This document shows positions 50,603 to 60,152 of a DNA stretch of 64,000 bases, piece by piece. This DNA is from Candidatus Zixiibacteriota bacterium (lineage in GTDB: Bacteria > Zixibacteria > MSB-5A5 > WJJR01), in assembly GCA_036397555.1 (NCBI GenBank), contig DASWIS010000020.1:44163-108162 (forward strand), given 5' to 3'. Made by a program: the position numbers and the translations under genes. The notes below the pieces were generated by a model. That model saw only the letters and a program-made list of their open reading frames with translations. It was not told the origin of the DNA and did no database searches. Each line of letters begins with the position of its first letter. Within the stretch, counting starts at the first letter, position 1.

Positions 50603-52951
50603 ATGTTGCAATCGTTGCTGCGAATCCGACGCGCCATCACCGCCCGAGTCCGGGCGCGGTGGGAGCGCTTCGAAGACACACAGACCGCTCGCCGCTGGCG
50701 CATCGGCATCGGTGTCGCGCTCGGACTGGCTGTCGTGGCGCTATCGGTCTTTTTGTTTCCGCGCCCCGACCTGTTCGTCCCCCCCGATTTTCCGCGCGAG
50801 GGCGACATCGCCACCGCCGACATCATTGCGCCGTTCGATTTCCCGGTCTTAAAGTCGCAGGAGGAACTCGATGACGAGCGCCGTCGCATCTTGACAGAGA
50901 CGCCGCCGGTGCTCAGTTACGACCAATCGGTCGCCGATTCGGTCCAGCGCACCACGACGCTCTTCTTCGACTACGCCGAACGCATGGCCGAGTCGAAGAT
51001 ATCCTTGAAACTCAAAGCGGAACGGCTCGCCGAACAATTCCCCTGGCTGGATTTGAGCGGATTGTCGACGCCGCGCACCGGCGGCGGCTGGCTGGCTTTG
51101 CGGTTTACCGTCGAGGATGTAATCCGTCGGATGTACGCCTCCGGTATTTTCCCCGACAACCGTTATTTGCCTGCATCCCAGAGCCAATTTGTCATGGTGA
51201 CTCGCGAGGCGCGCGGCGATCTGCCGCTGCAGCGCGAACAGATACTCGACCTCAAGGGTGCGCGGACCCGCCTGGCGAATGAACTGGCGGAGATTCCCGG
51301 TGTCGATTCTCTCGAACGTGCCACGCTGCTGGCCGTCGTCGGAGAGATCGTCACCCCCAACCTCCGCTACAACCACGAGACCACCGAAGCGCGCCGTCAG
51401 GCGGCGCTCGCCGATGTGCGTCCCTACAAAGTCCGCATCTTCCGCGGCGAACGCATCGTCGCCAAACACGAACGCGTGACCGCGGCGCACGCCGAGCGCT
51501 TGCGCGCGCTGGCGCTCTCGCGCGCGGCGCAGATCGAAGAAGAACGCGCGATCATTCGCTGGCTGCCGTACGCGGCGCGCATCGTCTTCGCGGCGTTCTG
51601 TGTCGTCGCGGTCGTGGTGCACTTTCGCTATTTCCGGCCGCGGTATCTCAAGCGCCTGGGCCCGCCCTTCGCCCTGGCGGTCATCTGGACCGCCATCCTT
51701 TTGGCGACACGCTTTGCCTCCGCCGCCGACGGACCGGCGCTGTATCTGATCCCGATTCCCTTTGCCGCGATCCTTGTCACCATTCTCTTCGATCTGGGAA
51801 CGGGGCTGGTCTCGACGGTCTTTCTCTCACTGCTGGTGGGAATTGTGACCGGCTACGACTACACCGTCTTCCTGGTCGGTTTCAGCGCCGGCATGATCAC
51901 CGCGTACACCGTACGCACGGTGCGCCGGCGCTACGATTTCTACCGTCCGGCGCTGTACGGCGCCTGCGTCTATATCGTGGTCATCGCGCTGGTGGAAGCG
52001 CTGCGTTACACTCCCGGCGAGCAATTGCTGAACGCCGTCGGGTTCGGACTGGTCAATGCTGTCAGCGGCGCGGTCGTCGCCGTCGGCGTATTGCCGGTCT
52101 TCGAATCGCTCTTTGGCTTCACGACCGATCTGACGTTGTTGGAGCTCTCCAATCTGAATCATCCGCTGCTGCGGCGTCTGTCATTGGAAGCGCCCGGGAC
52201 CTACCACCATTCGATCGTAATCGGCAGTCTGGCGGAATCCGCGGCCGAAGCGATCGGCGCCAATCCGCTGCTGGCACGAGTCGGCGCGTACTTTCACGAC
52301 ATCGGCAAGATGGAAAAGCCGGAGTATTTCGCCGAGAACCACCCGCACTACAAAAGCCGCCATGAAAAACTGACGCCGTCGATGAGCGCGCTCGTTTTGG
52401 AATCGCACGTCAAACAAGGAAAAGAGCTGGCGCTGGAGTACGATCTGCCCGACGCGGTCATCGATTTCATCGAGCAGCATCACGGCACGACGACCATGGC
52501 GTACTTCTTCCATAAGGCCAAAGCGCACGACCCCGACGCCTCCGAAGAGGAGTTCCGATATCCCGGTCCCAAGCCGCAGTCGCGCGAGACGGCGATTCTG
52601 ATGCTGGCCGATTCGGTCGAGGCGGTCAGCCGCACGCTCGATGATCCCAAACCGGCGCGTCTGCGCGCGGCGATCAAAAAGGTGATCGAAGACAAGTTCC
52701 TGGCGGGACAACTGGAGGAATGCAACCTGACCCTGCGCGATCTGCATCTGATCGAAGAGAGTTTCCTGAAGATACTCGGTGGCGTGTTCCATCAGCGGGT
52801 CAAGTACCCGGCGCAATTGGGACTGGACGTGGCCGAACCCGAAAGCGACGCGGGCCCCGATGAGGAGCAGGGGTTGCGTGATACTCCGGCCCCGGGCACG
52901 ATCCCGGTCGAGCCGGAGCGCACCGGAAACGTACGACGTTCACCCGTTTGA
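50603..52951 (+). CDS. pgpH: 7TM-HD cyclic-di-AMP phosphodiesterase (PgpH/YqfF family)
   Basis: 782 residues: one N-terminal membrane helix, a large extracytoplasmic 7TMR-HDED domain (about residues 55-300), seven membrane helices (about 310-510) and a cytoplasmic HD domain with GTYHHSIVIGSLAE, ARVGAYFHDIGK (the HD pair) and IEQHHGTT. Degrades c-di-AMP to pApA, linking turgor, potassium and wall stress. All metal-binding His/Asp of the HD motif are present. The acidic tail after about 755 is variable. Lies between phoH and ybeY as usual. Confidence 0.95.
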   Translation: MLQSLLRIRRAITARVRARWERFEDTQTARRWRIGIGVALGLAVVALSVFLFPRPDLFVPPDFPREGDIATADIIAPFDFPVLKSQEELDDERRRILTETPPVLSYDQSVADSVQRTTTLFFDYAERMAESKISLKLKAERLAEQFPWLDLSGLSTPRTGGGWLALRFTVEDVIRRMYASGIFPDNRYLPASQSQFVMVTREARGDLPLQREQILDLKGARTRLANELAEIPGVDSLERATLLAVVGEIVTPNLRYNHETTEARRQAALADVRPYKVRIFRGERIVAKHERVTAAHAERLRALALSRAAQIEEERAIIRWLPYAARIVFAAFCVVAVVVHFRYFRPRYLKRLGPPFALAVIWTAILLATRFASAADGPALYLIPIPFAAILVTILFDLGTGLVSTVFLSLLVGIVTGYDYTVFLVGFSAGMITAYTVRTVRRRYDFYRPALYGACVYIVVIALVEALRYTPGEQLLNAVGFGLVNAVSGAVVAVGVLPVFESLFGFTTDLTLLELSNLNHPLLRRLSLEAPGTYHHSIVIGSLAESAAEAIGANPLLARVGAYFHDIGKMEKPEYFAENHPHYKSRHEKLTPSMSALVLESHVKQGKELALEYDLPDAVIDFIEQHHGTTTMAYFFHKAKAHDPDASEEEFRYPGPKPQSRETAILMLADSVEAVSRTLDDPKPARLRAAIKKVIEDKFLAGQLEECNLTLRDLHLIEESFLKILGGVFHQRVKYPAQLGLDVAEPESDAGPDEEQGLRDTPAPGTIPVEPERTGNVRRSPV

Positions 52952-52998
52952 CCGCTATATTGGCCGCGCGTCACAGTCAAACCGATCGGCCACAGTCG

Positions 52999-53529
52999 AT
53001 GTCATCTCCTCGTTCCGAATCCAACGATCCCGTCCCGAGGCCCGGCCGCCGATCCCGGTCGATACCATGGCGTGTCACCGTGGCGCGCGGAATCCCGCGC
53101 GTGCGGATTCCCGCCGACGAGCTTGTTGCGGCGCTGCGTCGCGTCGGTCGCGGTGAGAACGCGTCTGGGCGAATCGGAGTGGTCATCGTCGATGATCCGG
53201 TCATGCACGAACTGAATCGTCGCTACCGTTGCAGGAACCGCCCGACCGACGTGCTCTCGTTTCCCCTGGCAGCAGGAGCTCCAGTCCATACCGACCGCCT
53301 GGTCGGCGAGGTGTACTGCAACTACGATCACGCGCGCCGATGGCGCGCCGGGCATGGCGGCACGATCGCCGACGAGCTGGTGCGGTTGGCGGTGCACGGT
53401 TGTCTGCATCTGCTGGGATACGATCACCACACAGCCCCGGATCGCGACCGGATGGTACGCGCCGAGCGGAAGTATCTGCGGATGAGTGGATTGATCGCGC
53501 ATCGCAACGGACAGGGGCACGGTTCGTGA
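52999..53529 (+). CDS. ybeY: Endoribonuclease YbeY
   Basis: 176 residues from the ATG at 52999, preferred for family length though the ribosome site is weak. Diagnostic zinc motif HGCLHLLGYDH is intact, together with RNRPTDVLSFPL. YbeY processes 16S rRNA and takes part in ribosome quality control. The first 40 residues are basic and not conserved. The stop overlaps the next gene (GTGA). Confidence 0.94.
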   Translation: MSSPRSESNDPVPRPGRRSRSIPWRVTVARGIPRVRIPADELVAALRRVGRGENASGRIGVVIVDDPVMHELNRRYRCRNRPTDVLSFPLAAGAPVHTDRLVGEVYCNYDHARRWRAGHGGTIADELVRLAVHGCLHLLGYDHHTAPDRDRMVRAERKYLRMSGLIAHRNGQGHGS

Positions 53530-54818
53530 TTCTCGAAATGCTGGTGACCGCCGGCGCGATCGCCCTCTTGCTGGGTGCGATCTACGCCGCGGCATCGGCG
53601 GGAGTTCAGCTCTTCACGATGGCCGATCACGAGATCACAACGACACAACTGCGCGGGCACCGCGCGCGATTCGTCGAAACGCTCACACGGAACCCGCGCG
53701 AGATCCTGCTGGCGGCCACGCTGTTTAAGTCGTTGATGTTTCTGGCGGTCGTTGTGATCGTCGTCTGGATGGTGCCCCGCTGGGCGCGACAGTTGGAGTG
53801 GCCGGGGCCGCCGTTTGTGGTCGTCGGGCTGATTGCCGTCTGGCTCTTGCGCATCTGGGTCGGCGAGATTCTGCCGCGCGCGTCGATTCCCGACAGCAAC
53901 AACGGCGGCGAGAACCCGCGTCTGGCATGGCTGGCGCTGCTCTGGTGGGGATTTCGTCCGGTGCTGGCACTGACACGCCCGCTGCATCGGCGCCGGACGC
54001 CGCAGGAACGGTTCACCGACCGCGAGGAGATCGTCGAGCATGCCATCGATTCGCTGGCTGAGTCGGCCGGACTCGATGAACCGGTCATCGAGGAAGACGA
54101 ACGCCGCATGATTCAGGGCGTCATCGGCCTCGAAGACACTGAGGTCCGTGAGGTCATGGTCCCGCGCATCAACATCGTCGCAGTCGAGGCGCACGACTCG
54201 ATGGACAAGGTCCGGCGACTGGTGCGCGCTTCGGGACACTCACGGCTGCCGGTGTACGACAAAGACATCGACACGATCGTCGGCATCCTCTACGCAAAGG
54301 ACGTCTTCTGCGCCGACCATTCCGACACACCGCCCGAACCGGCCACCTTGGCACGGCGCGCATTCTTTGTCCCGGAAACGAAGCGTGTCGATGCTCTGCT
54401 TGAAGAATTCAAGCGCACTAAGACACACATCGCCATCGTCGTCGATGAATTCGGCGGTACCGCCGGACTGGTCACGATGGAGGACATTCTCGAGGAAATC
54501 GTCGGCGAGATCGAAGACGAACACGATGCCCGCCATCAGGCCATCGAGCGACTCGATAACATGAGCGTACGCGCCGACGGCGTCGTGCCGCTCGAAGACG
54601 TCGCCGATCTCTTTGAGGTCGAGCTGCCCGAGGACGACTTCGAAACAGTCGGCGGGCTGATCTACGACCGCGTCGGCGGTGTCCCGCAACGCGGACAGAC
54701 CGTCTCCGACTTCGGTCTGGAGTTTACCGTCGAGGAAATGGACGGGCAGCGGATCCGGCGCGTGCGGGTCGAGAAACGCCCCGAACCCAAACCCGAGTCG
54801 CCCGTGCGCGAAGATTGA
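53526..54818 (+). CDS. CorC/HlyC-family membrane protein with CBS pair and transporter-associated domain
   Basis: 430 residues from the GTG at 53526, overlapping the ybeY stop; an ATG four codons in is possible. N-terminal membrane region with three to four helices (DUF21-like), a linker, two CBS domains (VREVMVPRINIVAVE, SGHSRLPVYDKDIDTIVGILYAKD, KTHIAIVVDEFGGTAGLVTMEDI) and a C-terminal CorC_HlyC FAD/transporter-associated domain (FETVGGLIYDRVGGVPQRG). Implicated in Mg2+/Co2+ or Na+ efflux in relatives. The cluster position after ybeY matches corC of proteobacteria. Confidence 0.92.
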   Translation: MILEMLVTAGAIALLLGAIYAAASAGVQLFTMADHEITTTQLRGHRARFVETLTRNPREILLAATLFKSLMFLAVVVIVVWMVPRWARQLEWPGPPFVVVGLIAVWLLRIWVGEILPRASIPDSNNGGENPRLAWLALLWWGFRPVLALTRPLHRRRTPQERFTDREEIVEHAIDSLAESAGLDEPVIEEDERRMIQGVIGLEDTEVREVMVPRINIVAVEAHDSMDKVRRLVRASGHSRLPVYDKDIDTIVGILYAKDVFCADHSDTPPEPATLARRAFFVPETKRVDALLEEFKRTKTHIAIVVDEFGGTAGLVTMEDILEEIVGEIEDEHDARHQAIERLDNMSVRADGVVPLEDVADLFEVELPEDDFETVGGLIYDRVGGVPQRGQTVSDFGLEFTVEEMDGQRIRRVRVEKRPEPKPESPVRED

Positions 54819-54851
54819 CACTTGAGTCTTTTCTGGTTGAATTACCGCCGT

Positions 54852-55454
54852 ATGGTTCGACCACGCTCCCGACAACCGTCACAGGTCGATCTCTTCGCCC
54901 CCAAGCCGATTCTACTCCCCGACGAAGCCGAACTGGCAGGGCGCTTCGCTCAATTCAATGCCGTCCACTTTGACGGGACTCTGCCGCCTGCAATCGTGCG
55001 CTGGTCATTGCGTATGCGCATCGCCGGCAGTTGCGACTACGAACATCGCATCATCACGCTGTCACGACTGTATCACCTGCATTTCCCCGAGGAGATCGAC
55101 GACACGCTCAAGCACGAGATGATCCATCTCGTCTTTCACCGCCACGATGCCGTCTTCGCGGCCGAGGCGCGACGGGTCGGCGCATCGCTGCATTGTCGCG
55201 AATACGACGGGCTGCATCCGCGCGCACGGTATGTCTACATCTGCCCCAACTGCCGAACCCTCTTTCCCCGCTCCCGGCGTGAACGGCTGTATTGCGGGCG
55301 CTGCTGCCCCCGACGGATCGACCCGAGATTTGAACTGGTCCTGCGAGAACCGGCGTCGCGTCTGGCCGCCCGCCGTCCGCTCACCGCTCGGCAACGTCCA
55401 TCTCCACGACACCGAAAGCTTCGTGCCAACGGCGACCTCTTCGACTCGTGGTGA
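54852..55454 (+). CDS. SprT-like zinc metalloprotease-fold protein
   Basis: 200 residues from the ATG at 54852 (a TTG 10 codons earlier is possible). Zincin motif HEMIH (His 88, Glu 89, His 92) and a C-terminal zinc ribbon of two Cys pairs (YICPNC...LYCGRC) match the SprT/YgjP-Spartan group. Basic, Arg-rich C-terminus may bind nucleic acid. Bacterial SprT function is poorly known; eukaryotic Spartan cuts DNA-protein crosslinks. It begins 33 bp after the CorC-like gene. Confidence 0.87.
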   Translation: MVRPRSRQPSQVDLFAPKPILLPDEAELAGRFAQFNAVHFDGTLPPAIVRWSLRMRIAGSCDYEHRIITLSRLYHLHFPEEIDDTLKHEMIHLVFHRHDAVFAAEARRVGASLHCREYDGLHPRARYVYICPNCRTLFPRSRRERLYCGRCCPRRIDPRFELVLREPASRLAARRPLTARQRPSPRHRKLRANGDLFDSW

Positions 55455-55627
55455 GCGACTTGTTCCGCTTGTCTCCGGCAAGGGCGAACCACAAGACGGC
55501 GAGACCGGCAATGCCCGCTGACTCATCTCGGTTGCCCAGCAGCGGATTGCCGCCCGTCTTGACTCCCTCGGGTCGATTACGCTACTCTTGGATCGCCAGA
55601 CCCATCGGGATGGGTTCGGCACCGTGT

Positions 55628-55704
55628 GGCGGAGTAGCTCAGTTGGTTAGAGCAGCGGAATCATAATCCGCGTGTCCGGGGTTCGAGTCCCTGCTCCGCT
55701 ACCA
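55628..55704 (+). tRNA. tRNA-Met (anticodon CAU), elongator type
   Basis: Cloverleaf complete: acceptor GGCGGAG with CTCCGCT (first pair G-U), D arm GCTCAGTTGGTTAGAGC, anticodon stem GCGGA/TCCGC with loop ATCATAA, variable GTGTC, T arm CGGGG-TTCGAGT-CCCTG, encoded CCA. The paired acceptor start excludes initiator tRNA. tRNA-Ile2 (lysidine-modified CAU) is the alternative; the overall form resembles elongator Met. Confidence 0.93.
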
Positions 55705-55994
55705 TCGCCCGGTGGATTCTCGACATCCGATCATCGACTGCTATGAGACCGAGCGGGAAATCCTTTCCCGCCTGACCCGTTCAATCTTTCCGCATCGTCT
55801 GGCCATTTGGAAATCGGCTCTGCTCTGATTGGCTCGTAACACACTGACCCCAAAACAGTTAGCCCTTCCATCGGACATCTCCCATTACCGGCACAAGTTT
55901 TGATCACCTGTGCAAGGTCGGCACCACCCCGGGAGAGGGTCCTCGGCCCGTGCGGGATGGACCACGCAACGACGACAATCTGAGTGGGGGCAGG

Positions 55995-56150
55995 ATGAAA
56001 CAAAAGCAGGGGTCTGGAATCGGGTTCTGGCTGTTTATGGCCGTCATCATCTTCGTTCTGTATTGCCTCGTCATGCAACGGCCGTACTGCCGGACTCTGG
56101 ACATGAGTTTGGGTCAGACGAACGCTGTTGAAACGACGAGGACCCTCTGA
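55995..56150 (+). CDS. Small single-pass membrane protein (51 residues)
   Basis: ATG at 55995 with GGGGGCAGG just upstream. Short polar N-terminus, one hydrophobic helix (GFWLFMAVIIFVLYCLVM), then a 23-residue tail with a Cys. No family recognised. It lies between tRNA-Met and the nucleotidyltransferase, 57 bp before the latter. The preceding 290 bp (55705-55994) show nothing else. Confidence 0.45.
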   Translation: MKQKQGSGIGFWLFMAVIIFVLYCLVMQRPYCRTLDMSLGQTNAVETTRTL

Positions 56151-56206
56151 CGAGAGTCGATGCTCCCTCACATCGCGCCCAAGGGCGCAACCGATCCCAC
56201 ACCGCA

Positions 56207-56974
56207 GTGATTCTCGCCGGCGGTCGCGGGACGCGTCTGCGCCCGTACACGACGTCGTTCCCAAAGCCGTTGATGCCGGTCGGCGACCGTCCGATTCTGG
56301 AGATTCTGGTCGGCCAACTCGCCCGAGCCGGATTCTCGCAGTTGATCGTCGCCGTCGGACACCTGGCAGGATTGATCGAAGCGTACTTCGGCGACGGTTC
56401 GCGATTCGGCGTGCACATCACTTATGCTCGTGAAGACGAACCGCTCGGTACCGTCGGGCCGTTGCGGGCATTGGACGACAGACTGCCCGAACACTTTCTC
56501 GTCGCCAATGGCGACGTCCTCTGCGACGTCGATCTGACGGCATTCTTAAATGAACACGCCCACGCTGCTCCCGCGCGCGATCTCTCCATCGCGACGGTCC
56601 AACGGCGTGTGCATTCCGAATACGGCGTCATCGAATGCGGCGCTGACGGCATCGTCTGCGGATACCTGGAAAAGCCGACGTTTCCCTTGCGTGTCTCCAC
56701 CGGCATCTACGCGTTTTCGCGCACGGCGCTGGAGCTCATTCCGAAAGGCGCGCGCATGGACTTTCCCGACCTGGTGCTGAAGCTGTTGCGCCACGGATGC
56801 CGCGTCGTCACGCACGATCATTCAGGGCTCTGGCTCGATATCGGCCGCGCCGACGACTACGAAGCGGCGCAGCAGTTGATCGCCGAACAGCCGAATCGAT
56901 TCGAAACGGTGATGACGAGATCCGAATCGAAAGTGCCATCGTCGCAATCGCCAAAACGGGAGGTGACACTGTGA
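56207..56974 (+). CDS. Sugar-phosphate nucleotidyltransferase (NTP_transferase family)
   Basis: 255 residues from a GTG; the next upstream in-frame stop leaves no better start, and the N-terminus VILAGGRGTRLRPYT fits the family exactly. Makes NDP-sugars from sugar 1-phosphate and NTP. Visible: the nucleotide loop GGRGTRLRPYT, metal-site Asp in FLVANGDVLCD, and EKPTFPLRVSTGIY. Resembles mannose-1-phosphate guanylyltransferase and RmlA/GlmU-type enzymes without hexapeptide tail. The stop overlaps the following SDR gene (GTGA), so the two are coupled. Confidence 0.9.
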   Translation: MILAGGRGTRLRPYTTSFPKPLMPVGDRPILEILVGQLARAGFSQLIVAVGHLAGLIEAYFGDGSRFGVHITYAREDEPLGTVGPLRALDDRLPEHFLVANGDVLCDVDLTAFLNEHAHAAPARDLSIATVQRRVHSEYGVIECGADGIVCGYLEKPTFPLRVSTGIYAFSRTALELIPKGARMDFPDLVLKLLRHGCRVVTHDHSGLWLDIGRADDYEAAQQLIAEQPNRFETVMTRSESKVPSSQSPKREVTL

Positions 56975-57879
56975 GCACGGCGTCTGTGACGTCATCGTGT
57001 CCGTCGTATGTGCGCGAATTGCCCGGGCGCGCTGATCGATTGGGAATGACAGGCGATTCGCCGCGCACACCCGCAGAAGTTCATGGCGCGCTGCATGCAA
57101 AAGTGGCGCTGGTCTGCGGCGTCCGCAATGCCATCGGCCGGGCAATCGCCACGACGCTGGCGCAGCACGGCGCGCGGATCGCTTTCGACGCCGTGCCCGG
57201 ATCCAACACCGCCGAGACGCTCAGCGCGGTCATCGAATCATTCGGCACCAACGCCATGCCCACCGGCAACATGACCGACCCCGAGACACGATCACACGGA
57301 ATGGCCGAAGGTCCGCTTTGGGGGGCGGGGCAGGTTTACGAACGCTTCGGACAGATCGACATTCTCGTGTATGTCGTCAGTGGGAATGAATCGCACGATC
57401 GCACGCCGCTTCATCAGATGCACAACCGTCAATGGGATGAGTGTGCGCACAGACATCTTGACTTGGTCTACCGTCTGGTGCGCGAGGTGATCAATCCCAT
57501 GCGGCAGCGACGTTTCGGACGCATCGTGCTGATCACCGATCCTATCGCGCCGTCGCAGTACCAGGCGCACGCGTATAGCGACATTGGCCAGTCCGGATTG
57601 GTCGCGTTGACCCGGACATTGGCGCGTGAGAACGCCGACCACAATGTCACCGCTAATTGTGTTTGCCCCGGCCTCATCGAACGACCGGGGTGCCGTTCCA
57701 ATGGTCCTGACGACCCGCAAGCGAAAACGTTTCGCAAACGCGCAGAGATCGAACACATTCCCGCACAACGCTACGGCCGTCCCGAGGATGTCGCCCATCT
57801 CGTGACGTTTCTGTGCTCCGACCGCTCCGCCTACATCACCGGCCAGCGCATCGCCGTCGACGGGGGATTGTCGGCGTAA
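56971..57879 (+). CDS. Short-chain dehydrogenase/reductase with degenerate catalytic site
   Basis: 302 residues from the GTG at 56971 (GGGAGGTG in front), overlapping the nucleotidyltransferase by 4 bp. The Rossmann fold and C-terminal NVTANCVCPGLIERPG, GRPEDVAHLVTFLCSD and ITGQRIAVDGG are typical of FabG-like SDRs. However the glycine motif reads GVRNAIG, the NNAG strand is replaced by YVVSGNES, and the Y...K active site appears as AYSDIGQSG with no lysine at the expected place. About 45 extra N-terminal residues. Possibly a non-catalytic or altered SDR working with the sugar nucleotide enzyme. Confidence 0.85.
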   Translation: MSTASVTSSCPSYVRELPGRADRLGMTGDSPRTPAEVHGALHAKVALVCGVRNAIGRAIATTLAQHGARIAFDAVPGSNTAETLSAVIESFGTNAMPTGNMTDPETRSHGMAEGPLWGAGQVYERFGQIDILVYVVSGNESHDRTPLHQMHNRQWDECAHRHLDLVYRLVREVINPMRQRRFGRIVLITDPIAPSQYQAHAYSDIGQSGLVALTRTLARENADHNVTANCVCPGLIERPGCRSNGPDDPQAKTFRKRAEIEHIPAQRYGRPEDVAHLVTFLCSDRSAYITGQRIAVDGGLSA

Positions 57880-57956
57880 AGTTGCAACAGAGTCGCATAA
57901 ACACAAACCGCCCCGTCAATCACCCAGGGCAGTTTTAGTCGCCTCTGGCGACTGTG

Positions 57957-59126
57957 TTACGGCTGCGGCTTGACCGGCGGTTGCCACGCCAGGCCGTAAG
58001 ACAGCTTTCCGACTTCGGTCGAGTCAATGATCCTCGGCGGATGGGAGAAGTTGTCGATCGCGTAGACCCAGCCCTTGCCCGTGGCATTGACACACGTGAA
58101 GTAGACGCGCCGCCCGTCTTCGGATTTCACAATGCCGAACGGCTGGATCGCCTGCGGTCGCAGAATCCAGAAATCCTCGCCCTCTTCGCCGTGCGCGCCC
58201 CCCTCGGGGTGCCCGACCCAGACAAAGTTTTCGAATTGCGTCGTGACGAAGATGTGATCGTTGGCCGGATCATGCAGCACCTGCGTGGGTCCATAGAGCG
58301 TCTCATGGCTGCCGCCGCCATGCCCGTGCTCGGAGATCTCGATTGAGTCGGTGATGTCCAGATCATTCAGATCCATGACGCGCACCTGCCCCGCGTGCTG
58401 GCAGGCGATGAACACGCGACGCCCCCCGTGCGCCGCCAGTGCGTCTTCGGATTCCTCGATCCAGATTCCATACGGGCCGTATTTCTGCGTGCCCGTCGGA
58501 TAGAGACTGTCGGGATCGACCGAGATGTTCTTCACCGAGTCGGCGTCGAGGTAGATCACTGTGACGTCATTGGTCATCATGTTGCAGGCGACCGCGAACT
58601 GCCCATCGTCGGAAACACGGCAGTCGTGTGTCATGGCCCCGGCCGTCATGTTGGTCGGGATGATCGTCATCGTGCTCAAATCAAGTTTCATGATCTTGGT
58701 ACGGGTTGTGATGTCCAGTCCGCCGAAGTTGACCACATAACCGGTTTGCCCATCGGGAGTGATCCCGATCGACGTCGGCTGAAAATCAAACGGCATCTGC
58801 ACCGACCCCATGGGCGTATTGTCGGAGGCGCGCCACTTGGTGATCATGCCGCCGATGCTGCGCGACGCGACATAGTAGAATTCGCCTTCCGGATCGAATC
58901 CGATGTAGTGCGGATTGGTGACTTCGAGATTGACCGAGTCGATGCGATCCAGAGTGTTGGCATTCAGGATAAACAGAGTCCCCTCACCCTGATTGAGCAC
59001 ATAGAGTCGCGCGGCCAGTTCGATGTTTTCGCCTCCCTCGTCAGGGCATCCCGCCAAGCTCAATAAGCCGAACACTCCGATTGCTGCGAGCAAACCTCGT
59101 GCGAGAAGCAAACTTAAACGACGCAT
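57957..59126 (-). CDS. YVTN-type beta-propeller lipoprotein
   Basis: 389 residues from the ATG at 59126, preceded by a strong ribosome site (AGGAGGAATA); the longer open frame is not secretory. Signal peptide and lipobox (GLLSLAGC) lead into repeated propeller strands (YVLNQGEGTLFILNA, IGITPDGQTGYVVNF, VSDDGQFAVACN). His/Glu-rich loops (EHGHGGGSHE, GAHGEEGED) could bind metal. Presumably periplasmic or surface-exposed; no enzymatic motif. It is divergent from rpmH, in the place where dnaA is often found in other genomes. Confidence 0.85.
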   Translation of the reverse strand: MRRLSLLLARGLLAAIGVFGLLSLAGCPDEGGENIELAARLYVLNQGEGTLFILNANTLDRIDSVNLEVTNPHYIGFDPEGEFYYVASRSIGGMITKWRASDNTPMGSVQMPFDFQPTSIGITPDGQTGYVVNFGGLDITTRTKIMKLDLSTMTIIPTNMTAGAMTHDCRVSDDGQFAVACNMMTNDVTVIYLDADSVKNISVDPDSLYPTGTQKYGPYGIWIEESEDALAAHGGRRVFIACQHAGQVRVMDLNDLDITDSIEISEHGHGGGSHETLYGPTQVLHDPANDHIFVTTQFENFVWVGHPEGGAHGEEGEDFWILRPQAIQPFGIVKSEDGRRVYFTCVNATGKGWVYAIDNFSHPPRIIDSTEVGKLSYGLAWQPPVKPQP

Positions 59127-59514
59127 TATTCCTCCTGAGATAATACCGCCGATGGGTCGCACGATTGCGTGGACACCTTCCAGACAGAACACGCGGCAGG
59201 GTCTTGAGTGGTGAGGCAGGCCGGGTCGCGCGAGATCGTGTGGTTGTCGTGCGTACAATGCTCTGAACAGTTACGAATCCTCAGGACAGTCCGCGACCGT
59301 CCTGATAACACAACAATGTAAGGGGAGCGTTGCTCCTTGGCAACGGGCAGGTGACACCTAAGCAGCGCGTGCCGAACCGGCACAACCCAGTGACCAATAA
59401 GGGCTTGAGTTCGTGCCCCCACGGCCCGCTCAGGGTGACGTTCGCCGAATCGCCTTGCTTCAGGGCAAAAAATGGTTATCCTAACGACTTCCCGGATTCC
59501 AAAGCAGGGGACCA
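59127..59514. other. Divergent intergenic region upstream of rpmH
   Basis: About 390 bp between the propeller lipoprotein and rpmH. Expected to hold promoters for both. One GGTTATCCTA near 59474 loosely resembles a DnaA box, but there is no cluster of TTATCCACA boxes or AT-rich unwinding element, so I do not call an origin. Confidence 0.4.
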
Positions 59515-59664
59515 ATGAAGAGAACATTTCAACCATCGAATCGCAAAAAACTGGCCGATCACGGTTTTCGCGCCCGCATGGCGACGCGTCAGGGACGCGA
59601 TGTCCTTCGCCGTCGTCGCGCCAAGGGGCGCAAGCGCCTGACCGTCCGCGCAGCGTCGAAGTAA
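59515..59664 (+). CDS. rpmH: Ribosomal protein L34
   Basis: 49 residues, beginning [20 protein letters not shown] and continuing [24 protein letters not shown], a full-length L34 in every conserved position. Large-subunit protein. Followed by rnpA, yidD and yidC in the order conserved across bacteria, which confirms it despite its small size. Confidence 0.97.
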   Translation: MKRTFQPSNRKKLADHGFRARMATRQGRDVLRRRRAKGRKRLTVRAASK

Positions 59665-59744
59665 TCCGCCCAACAGTTCCGCACCATTCGGCCCGCACGG
59701 GTCGAGCGACGCGGGACGCAACTTCACTGACTTTCGTGACAGCG

Positions 59745-60152
59745 ATGCAACGGCAATCCCGGTCGGCCCACGGACCGGGGCTGACTTTTCCGCGCCGATG
59801 CCGCCTGAAGAATCCGCGCACCGTGCGTGCCATCGGTGATTCTCCTGATGGTCGACGGCGCGTCGCCGCCTTTCGTGCGCTCTGGAGCGAAGGCGAACCG
59901 TCGGCGGCAGCTCCGGCGCAGTTTGCCTTTGTGGCGTCGCGGCATTGTGGAGCCGCGTATGTGCGCAATCGCATCAAGCGGCGCTTGCGTGAGGCGGTGC
60001 GAGCCAACAAAGTGAGTTGGCCCATCGGATTCCGCATCGTCATCAAGGCCAATGGCAACCGTGCCGCGTATGAGAGTTTTGAACACCTGTGTGCACAGAT
60101 GAAAACAACCCTCGAACTGGTTCGGAACGACAGCGATGTGGAATCGGATTGA
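59745..60152 (+). CDS. rnpA: Ribonuclease P protein component
   Basis: 135 residues from the ATG at 59745 (a GTG three codons earlier is possible). The RNR signature appears as AAYVRNRIKRRLREAVR, preceded by FAFVASRHCG. Binds the catalytic RNase P RNA and helps 5' maturation of tRNAs. A 30-residue N-terminal extension (PGLTFPRRCRLKNPRTV region) is partly conserved. Its end overlaps yidD by 17 bp. Confidence 0.94.
   Translation: MQRQSRSAHGPGLTFPRRCRLKNPRTVRAIGDSPDGRRRVAAFRALWSEGEPSAAAPAQFAFVASRHCGAAYVRNRIKRRLREAVRANKVSWPIGFRIVIKANGNRAAYESFEHLCAQMKTTLELVRNDSDVESD

Noticed and set aside
59127..59514. Possible replication origin upstream of rpmH
   Set aside because: Only one loose DnaA-box-like sequence and no dnaA or AT-rich element.
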